From NCBI GenBank assembly GCA_963678675.1, contig OY783200.1, positions 13,518,890-13,582,889 of the forward strand: 64,000 nucleotides of DNA. Direction: 5' to 3'. Of this stretch, positions 45,720 through 56,459 are shown one piece after another. The notes under the pieces are model-generated. The model saw only the letters and a list, made by a program, of their open reading frames with translations. It did no database searches and was not told the DNA's origin. This DNA is from Xiphydria camelus. Its lineage: Eukaryota; Arthropoda; Insecta; Hymenoptera; Xiphydriidae. Numbering within the stretch: the stretch's first letter is position 1; every line of letters starts with the position of its first letter. Made by a program: the position numbers and the translations under genes.

Positions 45720-46182
45720 TTGGTCCGTAAGGTGGGACACTATGTGAGATTATGTGTTTTGAAGGCGAACGCATATTATGAATTTTCCCCGGAAGGTGTT
45801 GTGTCTGGGGATACTTCTTGACCTCCATTTGATAATATGGGAGTTCGGTTTGGAATGATCTATAAGAGGGGGCGCTCATAGAAACGCATCGAAATTCATC
45901 TGAAAGAATCTGAAAAAAAAACTGCAAAAGCGTCCCAGATAAAAAAGTTCCTCCAGAATTGCGGTACAATGCCACGGTAGAAATATCAGGTTCTACCGAC
46001 ACGACGTGCTTCGACAAGGTCTGCATCAACTTTGGCGGTATATTCGCGGCACTGCACTAATCTTCTGGTAGACTTTTCTATCTGGGGTGATACTTCAAAT
46101 AAGAAGGAGGATGAAATCTTGTTTTTATTTCATTTTTTAGCCCTTTTCTCAATCACATTGAGTGTCCCACCTTACGGACCAA
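45720..46182. mobile_element. MITE with TTGGTCCGTAAGGTGGGACAC ends (central insertion)
   Basis: The left end ttggtccgtaaggtgggaca (45720) is mirrored at tgtcccaccttacggaccaa (46182). A third, diverged end (tcccatcttacggacctctc) lies at about 46349-46383. It has no coding capacity; the minus-strand frame at 45670-46029 spans the boundary and is spurious. Confidence 0.6.
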
Positions 46183-47527
46183 TTTTTTTCGTGGCCAAAA
46201 ATCATATGTTCGGAAAATGGATCATAACTTTTTTATTTCTGAAGCAATTTAATTACTTTCTGTAGCAAAAATGTAGATAAGAAAATTACCTTTCCAACGG
46301 TATATAGCTTTTCGTAATATTTCTTTTTAGTCAAAAAATCTGGCTAAAATGCAAAACCCGTCCCATCTTACGGACCTCTCCCCTACATATATATTACGTG
46401 TAAGTATATAGATTTAAAATTCGTGTCGCGTGTAAGCATCGCGGTAGTGCCTCGATTGCTCATGACAAAGAATGTAGTATAGGATTTTATAATAGAATTA
46501 ATATGTAAATAACACTTGTGACATTAATGATTTAATAATGTAATGTCCGTGAAAGAGGTTCCAATATCCTCGTTTATATCACAGGAAAATTTCAATGTAC
46601 CTCTGCTCTAGTCGTATTGTATCACTCAAAACGAACGAAGTCGCAATGATTTAACGCATTTCTAGTACAACTTTCTGAAACGATACTACTTAAATTACTC
46701 ACAATTCCTTAAGTGATGGCACGATTTAAAATCACATTTTAATAGTACAGCAATTTTTATTGGGCTCGATAACTGCATAGTTTTAAAAAAATGTCAGTCT
46801 TGAAATCAACGACTGATAACCGATAGATGAGGTTTAACATTACAAAATTTAGTACTCAGATTATCATCACATCCCCTGATGCCCGTCGTACAGTGTACCC
46901 TATTCAAGAAAGAAGATATACATATTACACAAAAATATGCATATTATTATAATATCCTATTTAGAGTTTTTAACTGTAGAGTTTTATATGTATGGATATA
47001 GAGAGAGGTATATGTATATTGCGTTGTTAAAAGTTAACTGTACCGGTGCTCTATGTAAAAAAGTGCAATACTATATACTTTAAAGTTATTACTACTGTCA
47101 TATAGTCATATTCTACCCACAATAAATCACGAAAGCGATGAAGATTAAAACGAAGTTTCTGTGTCAGTTCCTAAAATAATACCTTTAATGTGATTTAATT
47201 TCGATTTATATGTACATATATCACGTGCAGTAAATTGTATTCAAGTCAGTAATAAGTCATTGTAAATAAATACTATTATTTTTGTAAAGTAAAAATTCGA
47301 ATTAATAGGTGTACAACTTTGCTTCCACCGTTTTCCGCTATCTCTTACGTTAGAAAAACGGTGGAAGCAAAGTTGTTTCATTTTCATTAATTTATTTCGA
47401 CTTGTTCTACCACACCAATCATCTCGTACAAATTATATGTCAGAGTTTAATTATGCTTGAATCTATATAAAAAAAACGGCGGTGGTGTTATTTTTAGTAT
47501 GCAAAATAAAAATTATTGAAGAACTTT

Positions 47528-48026
47528 TGTTGAGAATTAATTACTTTACTGTGATCATCAACACTACATAAAAACTAGCCTTTAGGAACAACTGGATTGT
47601 AAGCACGCCATAAGCACCTGATATCCGGACCTGCGCAGTACTGTAGTCAAGCGAGACGAAGTCGTGCATCGAGCGTAGCAAAAGCATATAGTTAAGATAC
47701 GAAATCTAATCAAATCTTATCAGTCAGGAAAGGTGCAAATCGGTCAGTTAAATTGTATCACTTGTGTTCCGGCGATTAAATATATAAAACTGCATCTTGT
47801 ATTTAAAAGAAGGTATGTACACAAAACAGCCGAGATCGTAAAACCGAAAATGTGTAGCCACGTGTTAATCGCCATGCAACATACATTATATTAACACAAT
47901 TTGTAAATGTTGCAGGCGTCTTCTTTTTTGTCCGTTCTCGTTTATTATAATCTACTTGCTATTTTTGTATCAACTTTAATAATAAAGTAAAGTTCATTCC
48001 ACTTGCGCATTTATAAATCCGCAACA
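47528..48026. mobile_element. Solo LTR, TGTTG...CAACA, 5-bp duplication ACTTT
   Basis: The opposite inverted-repeat arm is uninterrupted here, showing an insertion of 499 bases bounded by TGTTGAGAATT and CCGCAACA, with ACTTT at 47523-47527 and 48027-48031. Internal signals fit an LTR: tatataaaac at about 47781 and aataaa at about 47981. TGTTG/CAACA ends are usual for Ty1/copia LTRs. Internal retroelement genes are gone, as after LTR-LTR recombination. Confidence 0.8.
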
Positions 48027-48144
48027 ACTTTCTATTTACTTTCTTTATGGGCGAAACAATCCAATACTTTGTTTATGATATAGCTACATGATGGTGCATA
48101 ACATATAATTTGCTATGCGAAAGCGGCCGACCCATGGCCGCACG

Positions 48145-48338
48145 GCCGCTTTGACGAAAATAATTCAGTTCTGTCAGGGCTTTTTCAATGCTCTGTCAGT
48201 TTTGTCAGGACTTTTTCAGTTCTCGGATTTCGACTCGGGTCGGCCGCTTTGACAAAAATAATTTAGTTCTGTCAGGGCGTTTTCAGTGCTCTTTCCGTTC
48301 TGTCAGGACTTTTTCAGTTCTCGGATTCCGACTCGGGG
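48145..48338. repeat. Tandem 97-bp repeat with ~33-bp sub-units
   Basis: Two units run from ggccgctttgacgaaaataa through ttcagttctgtcaggacttt to cggatttcgactcggg. Each contains ttctgtcagg twice or more. Similar sub-units occur at 50595-50715, and an inverted one at about 48363-48395. Confidence 0.75.
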
Positions 48339-48920
48339 AGTCAAAATCCGCGGATTCTCGCGAGAACTGAAAAAGCCTTGACAGAACTGAAAGACCACTG
48401 ATACAGCCGTACGGCTATCACGTGATACCTCTGAATATATATTAGAGCACTATATATACTAAAATAATTTTCTTTCCGACGGAGAGGGAGAATTGGGAAT
48501 AGTGGGGATATAATAGTAAAATATATATACAAAATATATATACACATGATTGCATTTAAGTAATTAATATATTATCAATATACTATTCATTATGTACATC
48601 ATATATGAATGAATAATGCTTAAAACTTTGAAGAAAAAATATATTTTATTATTGAAATATAACTGTTTTATTCATAATAGTATGGAGTGTTTGGTATTTC
48701 CCATTATTGAGTATTTCCATCGACGTGGTTATAAAACTTCCTTTCAATTGGAAGTCTTGATGCTCGCTACCTCGATCTGCCGTGTTCATGCTGCCTATTC
48801 GCGCAGGTTCATCGTAAGGCGTTGATAGAGTCACCGGTGAATGATTGTCTGGAATAAAATTGCCTGTTTGAAATTAAGTAAAACAATAATTAATACAATC
48901 ACATAAGCTACATCCGGTGG

Positions 48921-49109
48921 CACGAAATCTGTCGCTGGTGACTTTTTTAAATGTTATTTTTAAACGTACTAACCAATGAACAATTAATCCTCATGCCCTC
49001 GTTATCTACGGTGGCGTCTACTCTCGTTAATGAAAGCATGAGGATTATTAATCATTGGTTAGTACGTTTAGAAATAACAATTAAATAGTCACCAGCGACA
49101 GATTTCGTG
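48921..49109. mobile_element. 189-bp hairpin MITE
   Basis: It starts CACGAAATCTGTCGCTGGTG and ends CACCAGCGACAGATTTCGTG, with arms of about 75 bases including cgtactaaccaatga and its mirror. The target duplication is unclear. Confidence 0.65.
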
Positions 49110-49150
49110 TCCCCGCGTGTATATTCGATCATACTAGAGAAAAAGATTAT

Positions 49151-49179
49151 ACACATTTCTCATATTATGAGAAATGTGT
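49151..49179. repeat. 29-bp palindrome
   Basis: acacatttctcatattatga followed by gaaatgtgt folds on itself with a 13-base stem. It lies alone between the hairpin MITE and the LINE fragment; no function can be assigned. Confidence 0.7.
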
Positions 49180-49217
49180 GAATTACCTGGAGCAACTGCA
49201 TGTGGTACTACCACTTT

Positions 49218-49570
49218 GTTGGTTGGTCTGCCTCTTTTTTCCTTGTTCATATTTATCTCCTACGTATTTCCCTTCCTTTTCCACCACCGGTCTAAAGCTT
49301 ACCTACCTTACCGACTCTGACTCTCGCTTATCTTCCTCCTCGCCGCTTCAGTTAACCTCACTTTTGACTTTTCCTCGCTTTTCCTAATTTCCTATCGTTA
49401 CCCTCCCTTTCCCAACAAACCCTTATAATCTATCCTTTAACTCTTTCTCTCAGCTTTCTATCTATACCTTATACTACTCTTGCACTCTCTGTTGATCGCA
49501 CTTATTACAATTTTTCGTCTCACAACTTCCAACACACGTTCTCACCATTCAACCTCCTGCAACCAAGTCC
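49218..49570 (-). mobile_element. LINE 5' fragment, same family as 37189-38531
   Basis: Read on the minus strand, it begins GGACTTGGTTGCAGGAGG and follows the first ~380 bases of the LINE at 37189, reaching the ORF1 start MNKEKRGRPTN before it breaks off. It is a 5' piece without a 3' end, the reverse of normal LINE 5' truncation. Confidence 0.75.
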
Positions 49571-49789
49571 TGATTTACTATAATAATCGGTGCTTCTTAA
49601 TAAACAGTTATAGTTTATAACTCGCTCAACATACTCTGAAAACTCGAAATCACATAATTTATTGATTTAATAATTGAACAAATTACAATTCTTGTGAACT
49701 TATTCACAAATAAAATTTTAAGTCTCTACCTATATGCAGGAGACCGAAATTTTTCTAATTGTAAGTCCCTAAATGTATTCCGTTGCTGC

Positions 49790-50283
49790 TTACAGAGCTC
49801 TTCCACGAGTACCGCAAAATGTGCAACAGGCATTACTAGATAATGGGCTAGATGTTTAACAATATACAGTGTGGAAATATTTGAGATTGCTGAAAAAAAT
49901 TGTATGTAGCTGCACAGTATGGAAAAGTTTTACAGACATCTTCATCTGCAATACAATACATTGACATGGCTGATAATCAGATGAAATATGGAATCGTAGA
50001 ACATTATTTAAAACTAATCAGTAATCGGTGTAGGTAGACATAATAATTGCAATTGTGAGTATTCACATTTGGTAATTATTCGAGAAATCATTTGCGATGG
50101 CATGTTTGAAGTTGACGGAAATCAGTATCGATTTATATCGACGGGATTTATGTACAAATGTCATACAATAAATAATATAAAAGTTATCCCGATAAATCTA
50201 ATACAAGCTCCATGTCTTCAAATTACGATCAGTGGCCAGTCATATGTATCAATGCCAACTGATGATAAAGAATTAGAATAAAT
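49790..50283 (+). pseudogene. Unrecognised decayed reading frame
   Basis: Fragments in shifting frames read AAQYGKVLQTSSSAIQYID, NQMKYGIVEHYLKLIS, then open from about 50045 CEYSHLVIIREIICDGMF through NNIKVIPINLIQAP to a TAA at 50281. It looks like the tail of a transposon protein, but I do not recognise the family. Confidence 0.35.
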
Positions 50284-51122
50284 TGTAATTCATTGTAATT
50301 TTTTTCATTAAAAATATAAAATTTTAGTTCATGTATATCTGTGGCTGTTTATTTTGTATTACTGTCTACCACAAATATTTCAGTAATTAATGTACCTATA
50401 GCTAATGAGCATACCAGTCGAAAATTTGTTAAGTCCATCGGGCGCGACAGTCGAAAATTTTCTAAGTCCTCTATAAGTGGAGGGGACAATTTCAGGACTT
50501 TAAGATCTTTTTCAACGCTAAGTCAGGCCTTTCAGTGCTATTTCATGGCTACGTTTTGAGAGAGGTGGGGATATTCAGAGGTAGCATGGCTATTTCAGTG
50601 GTCTTTCAGTTCTGTCAGGGCTTTTTCAGTGCTCTTTCTGTTCTGTCAGGACTTTTTCAGTGCTCTTTCAGTTCTGTCAGGACTTTTTCAGTTCTCGGAT
50701 TTCGACTCGGGGAGTTACTTAAAAACTTACGACAATTACAGAAGAATGACCCGAGTTTAATGTGTAGGGAATTTAACTAACAAAATTATGGAACACTAAG
50801 AAGAAAAAATCATTCAATATATCGAGAGATATCGTTGATTTTACTTGGCAGTTTTTAAACAATTGAGTGAAAAAAAACATCATTTTATTTAAAAATTAGA
50901 GAATTTCTTAAGCAATTTAAAACAAAAAGCATTCAAGAATGTTAAATTTTCGATGTTTTATGATTTTTTTTCCACTTCTAATGTTCGCGCGGCTCTAGAG
51001 GGTAAACCGTGAGGAGTGCGGGTAAACTGTGTATAACCTTTTTTATAGAGAATTTTCAGCTCTAAAATTTTGACTTTACACTTTTTCCGATATCTCGCTT
51101 AGTTTTCGAGTTATTTTCGTAG

Positions 51123-51551
51123 AATCCATTTTTTGGGTAGTTTTTATTGTTGTTCATAAATCCTCGGGGATATAGAACTTTTTTAACTTCACCCCTGTTT
51201 TCAGCTACCCAAAATGGACCTTTGACCAAATTTTCAGCTTTGAGGCTCGAAACCTCGATTTCAGAAGGATTTTTACTGGACTAGAACGACCATACAGAAT
51301 GCGCGTACTGAAGCGTTGAGTGAAGAAGTTATAAAGAGACGCAGCCAAATACAAATAAACGTGCACTCTGCTGGGTTCGAGAAGTAGATGGCGCTGTCGC
51401 TGAAGTGGGATCGAGATTTCTCAGTTTACTTCAAACTGTTGTAAGAGTAATATCGACCGCTCATCGATTTTCTTAGCAAATAGTTTTGTGATCTGTAGTT
51501 CTAGTGTTCTAGTTGTTTGTTTGCTGTCCATTATAACAATTTTGTTCAATC
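51123..51551. other. No gene seen
   Basis: A small inverted pair (tttttgggtagtt at about 51133 and cagctacccaaaat at about 51211) is present. Possibly it holds the 5' flank of the P element, but no terminal repeat was identified. Confidence 0.4.
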
Positions 51552-51823
51552 ATGACAACAGCTAATCACAACTGTGTATATAAAAATTGTTTAAATAATC
51601 AGACAAAATAAAGGAATAACTTTTAAATTCCCAGTTACCGATGTTAAACGTGCCCAGGAGTGGCAAAAAAATTGCGGTAATATAAATATTGCTTCTATGG
51701 ACATTTCTGATTAAAAATCTAAGTTAATTTGTGAGGTGCATTTTTCTCAAAACTGTATTATAAAAAATAATAAGAGAAAATTGTTAACTAAAAATGCAAT
51801 TCCCGTGGAGTTTATTGGAAAAG
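51552..51823 (+). pseudogene. P-element transposase, THAP-domain exon
   Basis: ATG 51552 opens MTTANHNCVYKNCLNNQTK, then after a frameshift FKFPVTDVKRAQEWQKNCGN, a stop, CEVHFSQNCII, and RKLLTKNAIPVEF before donor GTAGGT at 51824. The zinc ligands C-x4-C and C-x2-H and the W-x-K motif of the THAP domain are all visible. THAP binds the P-element termini. One frameshift (around 51608) and one stop (around 51711) inactivate it. The core resumes after a 3-kb intron at 54835. Confidence 0.8.
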
Positions 51824-52213
51824 GTAGGTAGATAAATATATGTATTATTAATTTATTACCAGTTCGATCACTGTTTACTTCAACCCTCCGGTACTCGCTA
51901 GAAACCTACGTTATCATTTTTTTTAGTTACGCAAGTGTATTTTTTGAAAAATTAAAGCCACGGGTCGTTTTAGAAATGTTTAAAGAAAGCATTGTAATTT
52001 GTTTCAAATTTTTGTAATAGTAAAAAATGTACAAAATCACTTAAAATCTAAAAACGGCGGCGCCGCTCTCATATAGCAAATAATGGAGGGTGAACTACTT
52101 GTTTACTTTAACTACTTAGTTAAACGGTTAAAGTAAACAATTACTAGCTGTTCATTAATCTTTTAAAGATTCTCTTGAAATTGGTTACTATTTAATAAGA
52201 TTTTGTTATAAGA

Positions 52214-52791
52214 AGCGTCCTTCACCCATCTGCTTGCCGGATGAAAAGTATTTTTTATCAAACACAATAATACGTTAACGAATGTATCGCAAATGGGTTG
52301 CCTGATAAAATGTGCGACGCGACTGTTAGATAAGAGAGAGTGCGTATGCTGTTTCCTCGTACGATTGAAAAAGATAACACTACAAAATGCCGAGAAAAAC
52401 CGACTACGGGCGACTCGCTGTTTACATCCCTCAGTTTGCGGAAAAATACGTGCTCCCCGTTATTACATTTATTCGTTTATTACATTTAACGATTTATTAC
52501 TGTAGGATTCCTGGTAAAATTATTTTCGTTCAAAATTCAACTACCTTTTTATTTTTATTTTTGCCTGTCCGGAAGGGACATTTTATTACTTTATTATCGC
52601 TTTTTCTCGAAAGTACAGAAGAAGGGAAAAAACGGTCTTACCGGGTTTTCGAGTTTTTTCAATTTCAAAGCCTGGCAACCGTGATTCATGACCGAATTTT
52701 TGCAACCTATCCGCGATATATTGATGAATGTATAATATTATATTTGATAAAAATACTTTTCATCCGGTAAGCAGATGGGTGAAGGACGTCT
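52214..52791. mobile_element. 578-bp element, ~50-bp TIRs
   Basis: The left gcgtccttcacccatctgct, then tgccggatgaaaagta, is mirrored by tacttttcatccggtaagca, then gatgggtgaaggacgt. An open frame at 52387-52770 spans most of the interior but shows no domain. Confidence 0.65.
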
Positions 52792-52939
52792 CTAGTTCGG
52801 ATCTTGTACTATAAGCGGTACGAACCGATATTCAGAATGAGAAACTTGCATGAAATTTTTTTCCTTGAAAATTTTACTGAACAAAGTTATCGTGTTATAA
52901 AAACCAGGGAGCACTGTATTTTTTAATAATATGTAACTA

Positions 52940-54199
52940 CACTACGCAACAAAATTATCGCAACAACTTATTTTACTCTAAAAATTGTCAAACTTCGGAA
53001 GCCCGTAGCACAGCGAAAAATCATCGTATCCCTCTTTTTTTTTTTAAATTAAAGCTTAAAATCTCAGCTTTACTATCCCAAAGTTTATTTTTCGATTTAA
53101 AGCACCGAGAGATTAAGAGACCCTGAAAATCAAGGTCATCTTTTGAAACTTAAAAATTTGCAAAGTTTGCGCATTGACACGGAGTTACAAAAATTTTTTT
53201 TTCAAATTCTGAACACAGAAAATGAAAGTTCAACTCTTTACCTTTAATTTTAAAAAAATTTTTACTTTCCGATTTTTCTACGCCATTCTACAGTGTTTTA
53301 AATAAAAAACTGAAAATCCCGTTTTTTCCCCGTGTTACAGGGCCCAGGTAAGGCGACAAATAATCATATTTTTTAAGACAAATGCATGGGCTTTATTGGG
53401 GCATCGAAATGCATCGCTTTCATATGAATTTTTTCTCAAAGAATAGATGATGGCCTACAAAATTTTTCGATGTTCAGGAGTGAAAATACCGTTCGAACAC
53501 GAAACTTCCTATAGAACTCGTCCAGGTACACTTGTACAGTAAGTTAACATACGTGCAATACCTCTTCGGCGACCTCTAACTTGGCCCCAATGTCCCGATT
53601 AACTCGCGATTAACTTGGCCCCAATACCCCGTGTTAACTTACGAACGGCTTCTATGTAACTTCGCCCCAATGTCCCCATCTCGATACCAAAATCTCTGAA
53701 GAAGTAGTCCAGGTATACCTGGACGCAATATACGACCTCCAATAATTCGAAACAAAGATTTATAAGTTCAAAAAAAATTACGCAATTGATGTTCAGTTGA
53801 GTAATACTCCCAAAAACTGGGATTTTCAGCTTTTTTATTTAAAATGCTGTAGAATGGCGTAGAAAAATCGGAAAGTAAATTTTTTTTTAAATTAAAGGTA
53901 AAGAGTTGAACTTTTATTTTCTGTGATCAGAATTTGATAAAAAAAAATTTTGTAACCGTGTCAATGCGCAAACTTTGCAAATTTTTAAGTTTCAAAAGAT
54001 TACCTTGATTTTCAGAGTCTCTTAATCTCTCGGTGCTTTAAATCGAGAAATAAACTTTGGGATAGTAAAGCTGAGATTTTAAGCTTTAATTTAAAAAAAA
54101 AAGATAGGGGTACGATGATTTTTCGCTATGGTACGAGCTTCCGCAGTTTGACAATTTTTAGAGTAAAATAAGTTGTTGCGATAATTTTATTGCGTAGTG
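52940..54199. mobile_element. CACTACGC family element, complete copy, TA target
   Basis: It starts CACTACGCAACAAAATTATC and ends GATAATTTTATTGCGTAGTG, with TA at 52938-52939 and 54200-54201. Arms of nearly 400 bases surround a unique centre of about 480 bases (taacttggccccaatgtccc region). No coding. A truncated copy is at 21786-22640. TA target and end type suggest the Tc1/mariner group. Confidence 0.8.
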
Positions 54200-54245
54200 T
54201 ATATTGGAGAAAAAGAATTAATTAATCGTGCCTCAAACGCCTAAA

Positions 54246-54436
54246 CCACGCCCCGACCTAGAACGCAGTATGATTGGCCTAGACGCTTTTACTGTTGCGT
54301 GACATCACACATTCGATGATCATTGGCTAAATCTCAATTTTAACCAATGACTGTCGAGTGCTCCTAACTACGCCCCGCACTAGAACGCAGTATGATTGGC
54401 CGATAGCGCTTTTACTGTTGCGTGACGTCACACATT
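54246..54436. repeat. Tandem duplication (~125-bp unit) with CCAAT- and CRE-like words
   Basis: Two units each carry tagaacgcagtatgattggc and gcttttactgttgcgtgac, starting at about 54246 and 54371. The second contains tgacgtca. These words resemble promoter elements, but nothing shows that they act as such. Confidence 0.5.
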
Positions 54437-54639
54437 GCTTCTCGCTGTTTGCACGTCTCTTTCAAACGCTACATTTTTAACTCAAATTTGTGAAGGTATC
54501 TGACATGTTAACACCATAGGTTTATATACCGTTGAAATTGTAATTTTTTACTCTATTTTTTAAGCCAATAAAAAAATCATGCAAGTTCCTCATTCCATCT
54601 CTCATGCGACAGAGCAATATTAGTAAGAGAATGCCTTGA

Positions 54640-54690
54640 AACCTCCCCGCTTTGCCCCACCCCACTTTACCACACCTTCCCCTATATTCG
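54640..54690. mobile_element. End of a GGGG-type MITE
   Basis: Reading cctccccgctttgccccacc, then ccactttaccacaccttccc and the final ctata, this is the inverse of the left end of the element at 10810. No partner end is seen nearby. Confidence 0.55.
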
Positions 54691-54834
54691 GATAAGCATA
54701 TGAAAAGTGCTCCGGGCTTGAATTTTTTCCCCATTCAGGTATATTTTGTGTTCATATTAAGTAATACTAGATAATAAAAAATAATTGAATAATTCATAGA
54801 TAATAAGTAAATAATTAAAGCGTTTTAATTTCAG

Positions 54835-55840
54835 ATAAAGAATGAACAATTCTTGTCCGTCAACATCTGCTGGTCCGGCGCAAGAATTTACACTTCATGA
54901 CTACTCAAGAACCTACAAAAGAAAACGTTTAAGTTTTGATACAGATTCAGAGGAGGACTTAAATTATTTTCATCTTCCCGGACAGCAAGTCCCGGTCAAC
55001 AAGTCTCCTTCCTCAAAATGTTCTTCTTCCAAATTAAGTGATCGCATATTACAAATGGAATCGCCGACAATAAGTTTACTGAAAAAAGAAATTGGTACTC
55101 TCTGAACTACAAACTTAACAACTCCAAAAGAAAAATTAAAGCATTTCGGAGTCAAACCTGCAGGCTTAAAAAGAAAACTTCTTTTCCTGCAAGTTTGTTT
55201 ATGCTCAAGTTATTAATGTTTAAAAGCTGTTTTATTAAAACATTCGTAAACATGCAAGTATTTCACAAAAGGAGTATAAAATGGACAAGAGATGAACAAC
55301 AATTAGCCTTATCTTTATATTACAAGTTTCCAGGGGCTTATAAGTTTATGCTTCATATTCTTGAATTTATTTTACCATCTGTAAGAACAATCCAAAGTTG
55401 GTTAAAAGTATGTAATTTAAAAACGGGACTCAATACTGCTTTAATTAATAAATTGTCATTAAAAGCGAAAACTATGACAGATCAGGAAAAAAATTGTAGT
55501 TATGTTTGATGAAATGAAGCTAAGAAGTCAGTTGCAATATAATCAGATACAAGATAAAATTGAGGGGTATGAGGATTTAGGATCTTTAGGACGGTGTGCC
55601 AAATTAGCAAATACAGAGGGTTAGTATTTCTAATTCGTGGTTTACTTCATAACTGGAAAATACCCCTCTGTTTTTATGTTTCCGCGGGACCTGTAAATAG
55701 CACATCTCTCTCTAAATAAAATTATTATAGATGTCATATATAACCAAACTGAGGGAGATGACATTTACTCCACTAGTACTTGTTTGTAACTAAGGATCTA
55801 ATAACCGTGGAGTTATGAAGTTATTAGAAGCAACGAAAGA
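54835..55840 (+). pseudogene. P-element transposase, N-terminal core
   Basis: Starts after acceptor tttcag: a low-complexity linker, then WTRDEQQLALSLYYKFPGAY, LPSVRTIQSWLKVCNLKTG, and VMFDEMKLRSQLQYNQIQDK with DLGSLGRCAKLANTEG. This is the Tnp_P_element region found in P transposase and THAP9; DEMK holds the first catalytic acid of its RNase H-like fold. Frameshifts occur near 55100-55200 and at about 55500. It is interrupted at TAA 55841 by the CMC element and resumes at 60311. Confidence 0.85.
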
Positions 55841-56459
55841 TAACACAGGCACACAAAAAAAAGTTCCTGTTCCCGGAACCAGACCAGTATATCTTTGTTT
55901 TTGAGGTCGCTGAATCCGAATCCGGTATCCGTTTGTCTCCATCACGTCACGTTCAAGGTCATTTCAAGATCAAATCCTGGAAAAATAGTCAAATCTATTC
56001 AAATTATTATTCCTATTTATTTTTGGGGTCGCTGAATCCAAATCCGATGTCCGTTTGATCCGACAAGGTCAAATTCAGTCATTTCAAGGTCAAATGTATT
56101 TATTCTCCCAAAAATGAATTTTTTTACTGCAGATTCTGAAAGAACGGGAAATTTTACGTCTAGATATGTATCCAATTTTTTTGATAACATAACCCCTAAG
56201 GTCATTTCAAGGTTATTTTATATTATTGTATGGAAGGTTCATATGACAATTGCAAAAATAAGAAAATGTGTCTTCACGAGAATAAACTACCACGTCAATA
56301 TGTTTTTGAGGTCACTGAGTTAGAATCCGAGGTTCGTTTGCGACCAGTATGTCAGGGTCAAGTTCATTTCAAGGTCAAATCCAGTAAAAATGTTCAAATC
56401 TTTTCGCGTCATCACTCCGTTATATTTTTGGAGTCGCTGGGGAACGTGTATTTTGTATT

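Larger units (their letters stand above)
44764..48129. repeat. 3.4-kb long-inverted-repeat element
   Basis: The left arm 44764-45715 pairs with the right arm 46672-48129. Matching words include cggtggaagcaaagttg on both sides and the ends cggccactttcgca and tatgcgaaagcggccg. Arm identity is about 90-95% by eye. The right arm is split by a solo LTR at 47528-48026. The centre holds a MITE. No transposase is recognisable. Confidence 0.75.
48363..50715. mobile_element. Element with TIRs built of ttctgtcagg sub-repeats
   Basis: The left gagaactgaaaaagccttga, then tgaaagaccactgata and tacctctgaatat, is mirrored at about 50568-50650 (atattcagaggta, then cagtggtctttcag). The interior holds a hairpin MITE, a LINE 5' fragment and a decayed reading frame. 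The class is unknown. Confidence 0.45.
43552..51122. repeat. Widely spaced inverted repeats (~410-bp arms)
   Basis: Arm 43552-43966 (ctacgaaaataactcgaaaa, later cgatatctctcgatatattg) is mirrored by 50717-51122 at roughly 93-95% identity by eye. The 6.75-kb interval contains the elements listed separately. Whether the arms are ends of one large element or two copies of a repeat in opposite orientation is not resolved. Confidence 0.6.
51824..54834. other. P-element intron enlarged by insertions
   Basis: It runs between donor GTAGGT and acceptor taatttcag. It contains the TIR element at 52214-52791, the CACTACGC element at 52940-54199, a tandem duplication at 54246-54436 and a GGGG-MITE end. 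The boundaries are inferred from the THAP and core reading frames. Confidence 0.5.

Noticed and set aside
47808..47921. Intron of a small spliced gene (gtatgt ... ttgcag)
   Set aside because: The interval lies inside a well-bounded solo LTR, so the splice-like words are probably chance.
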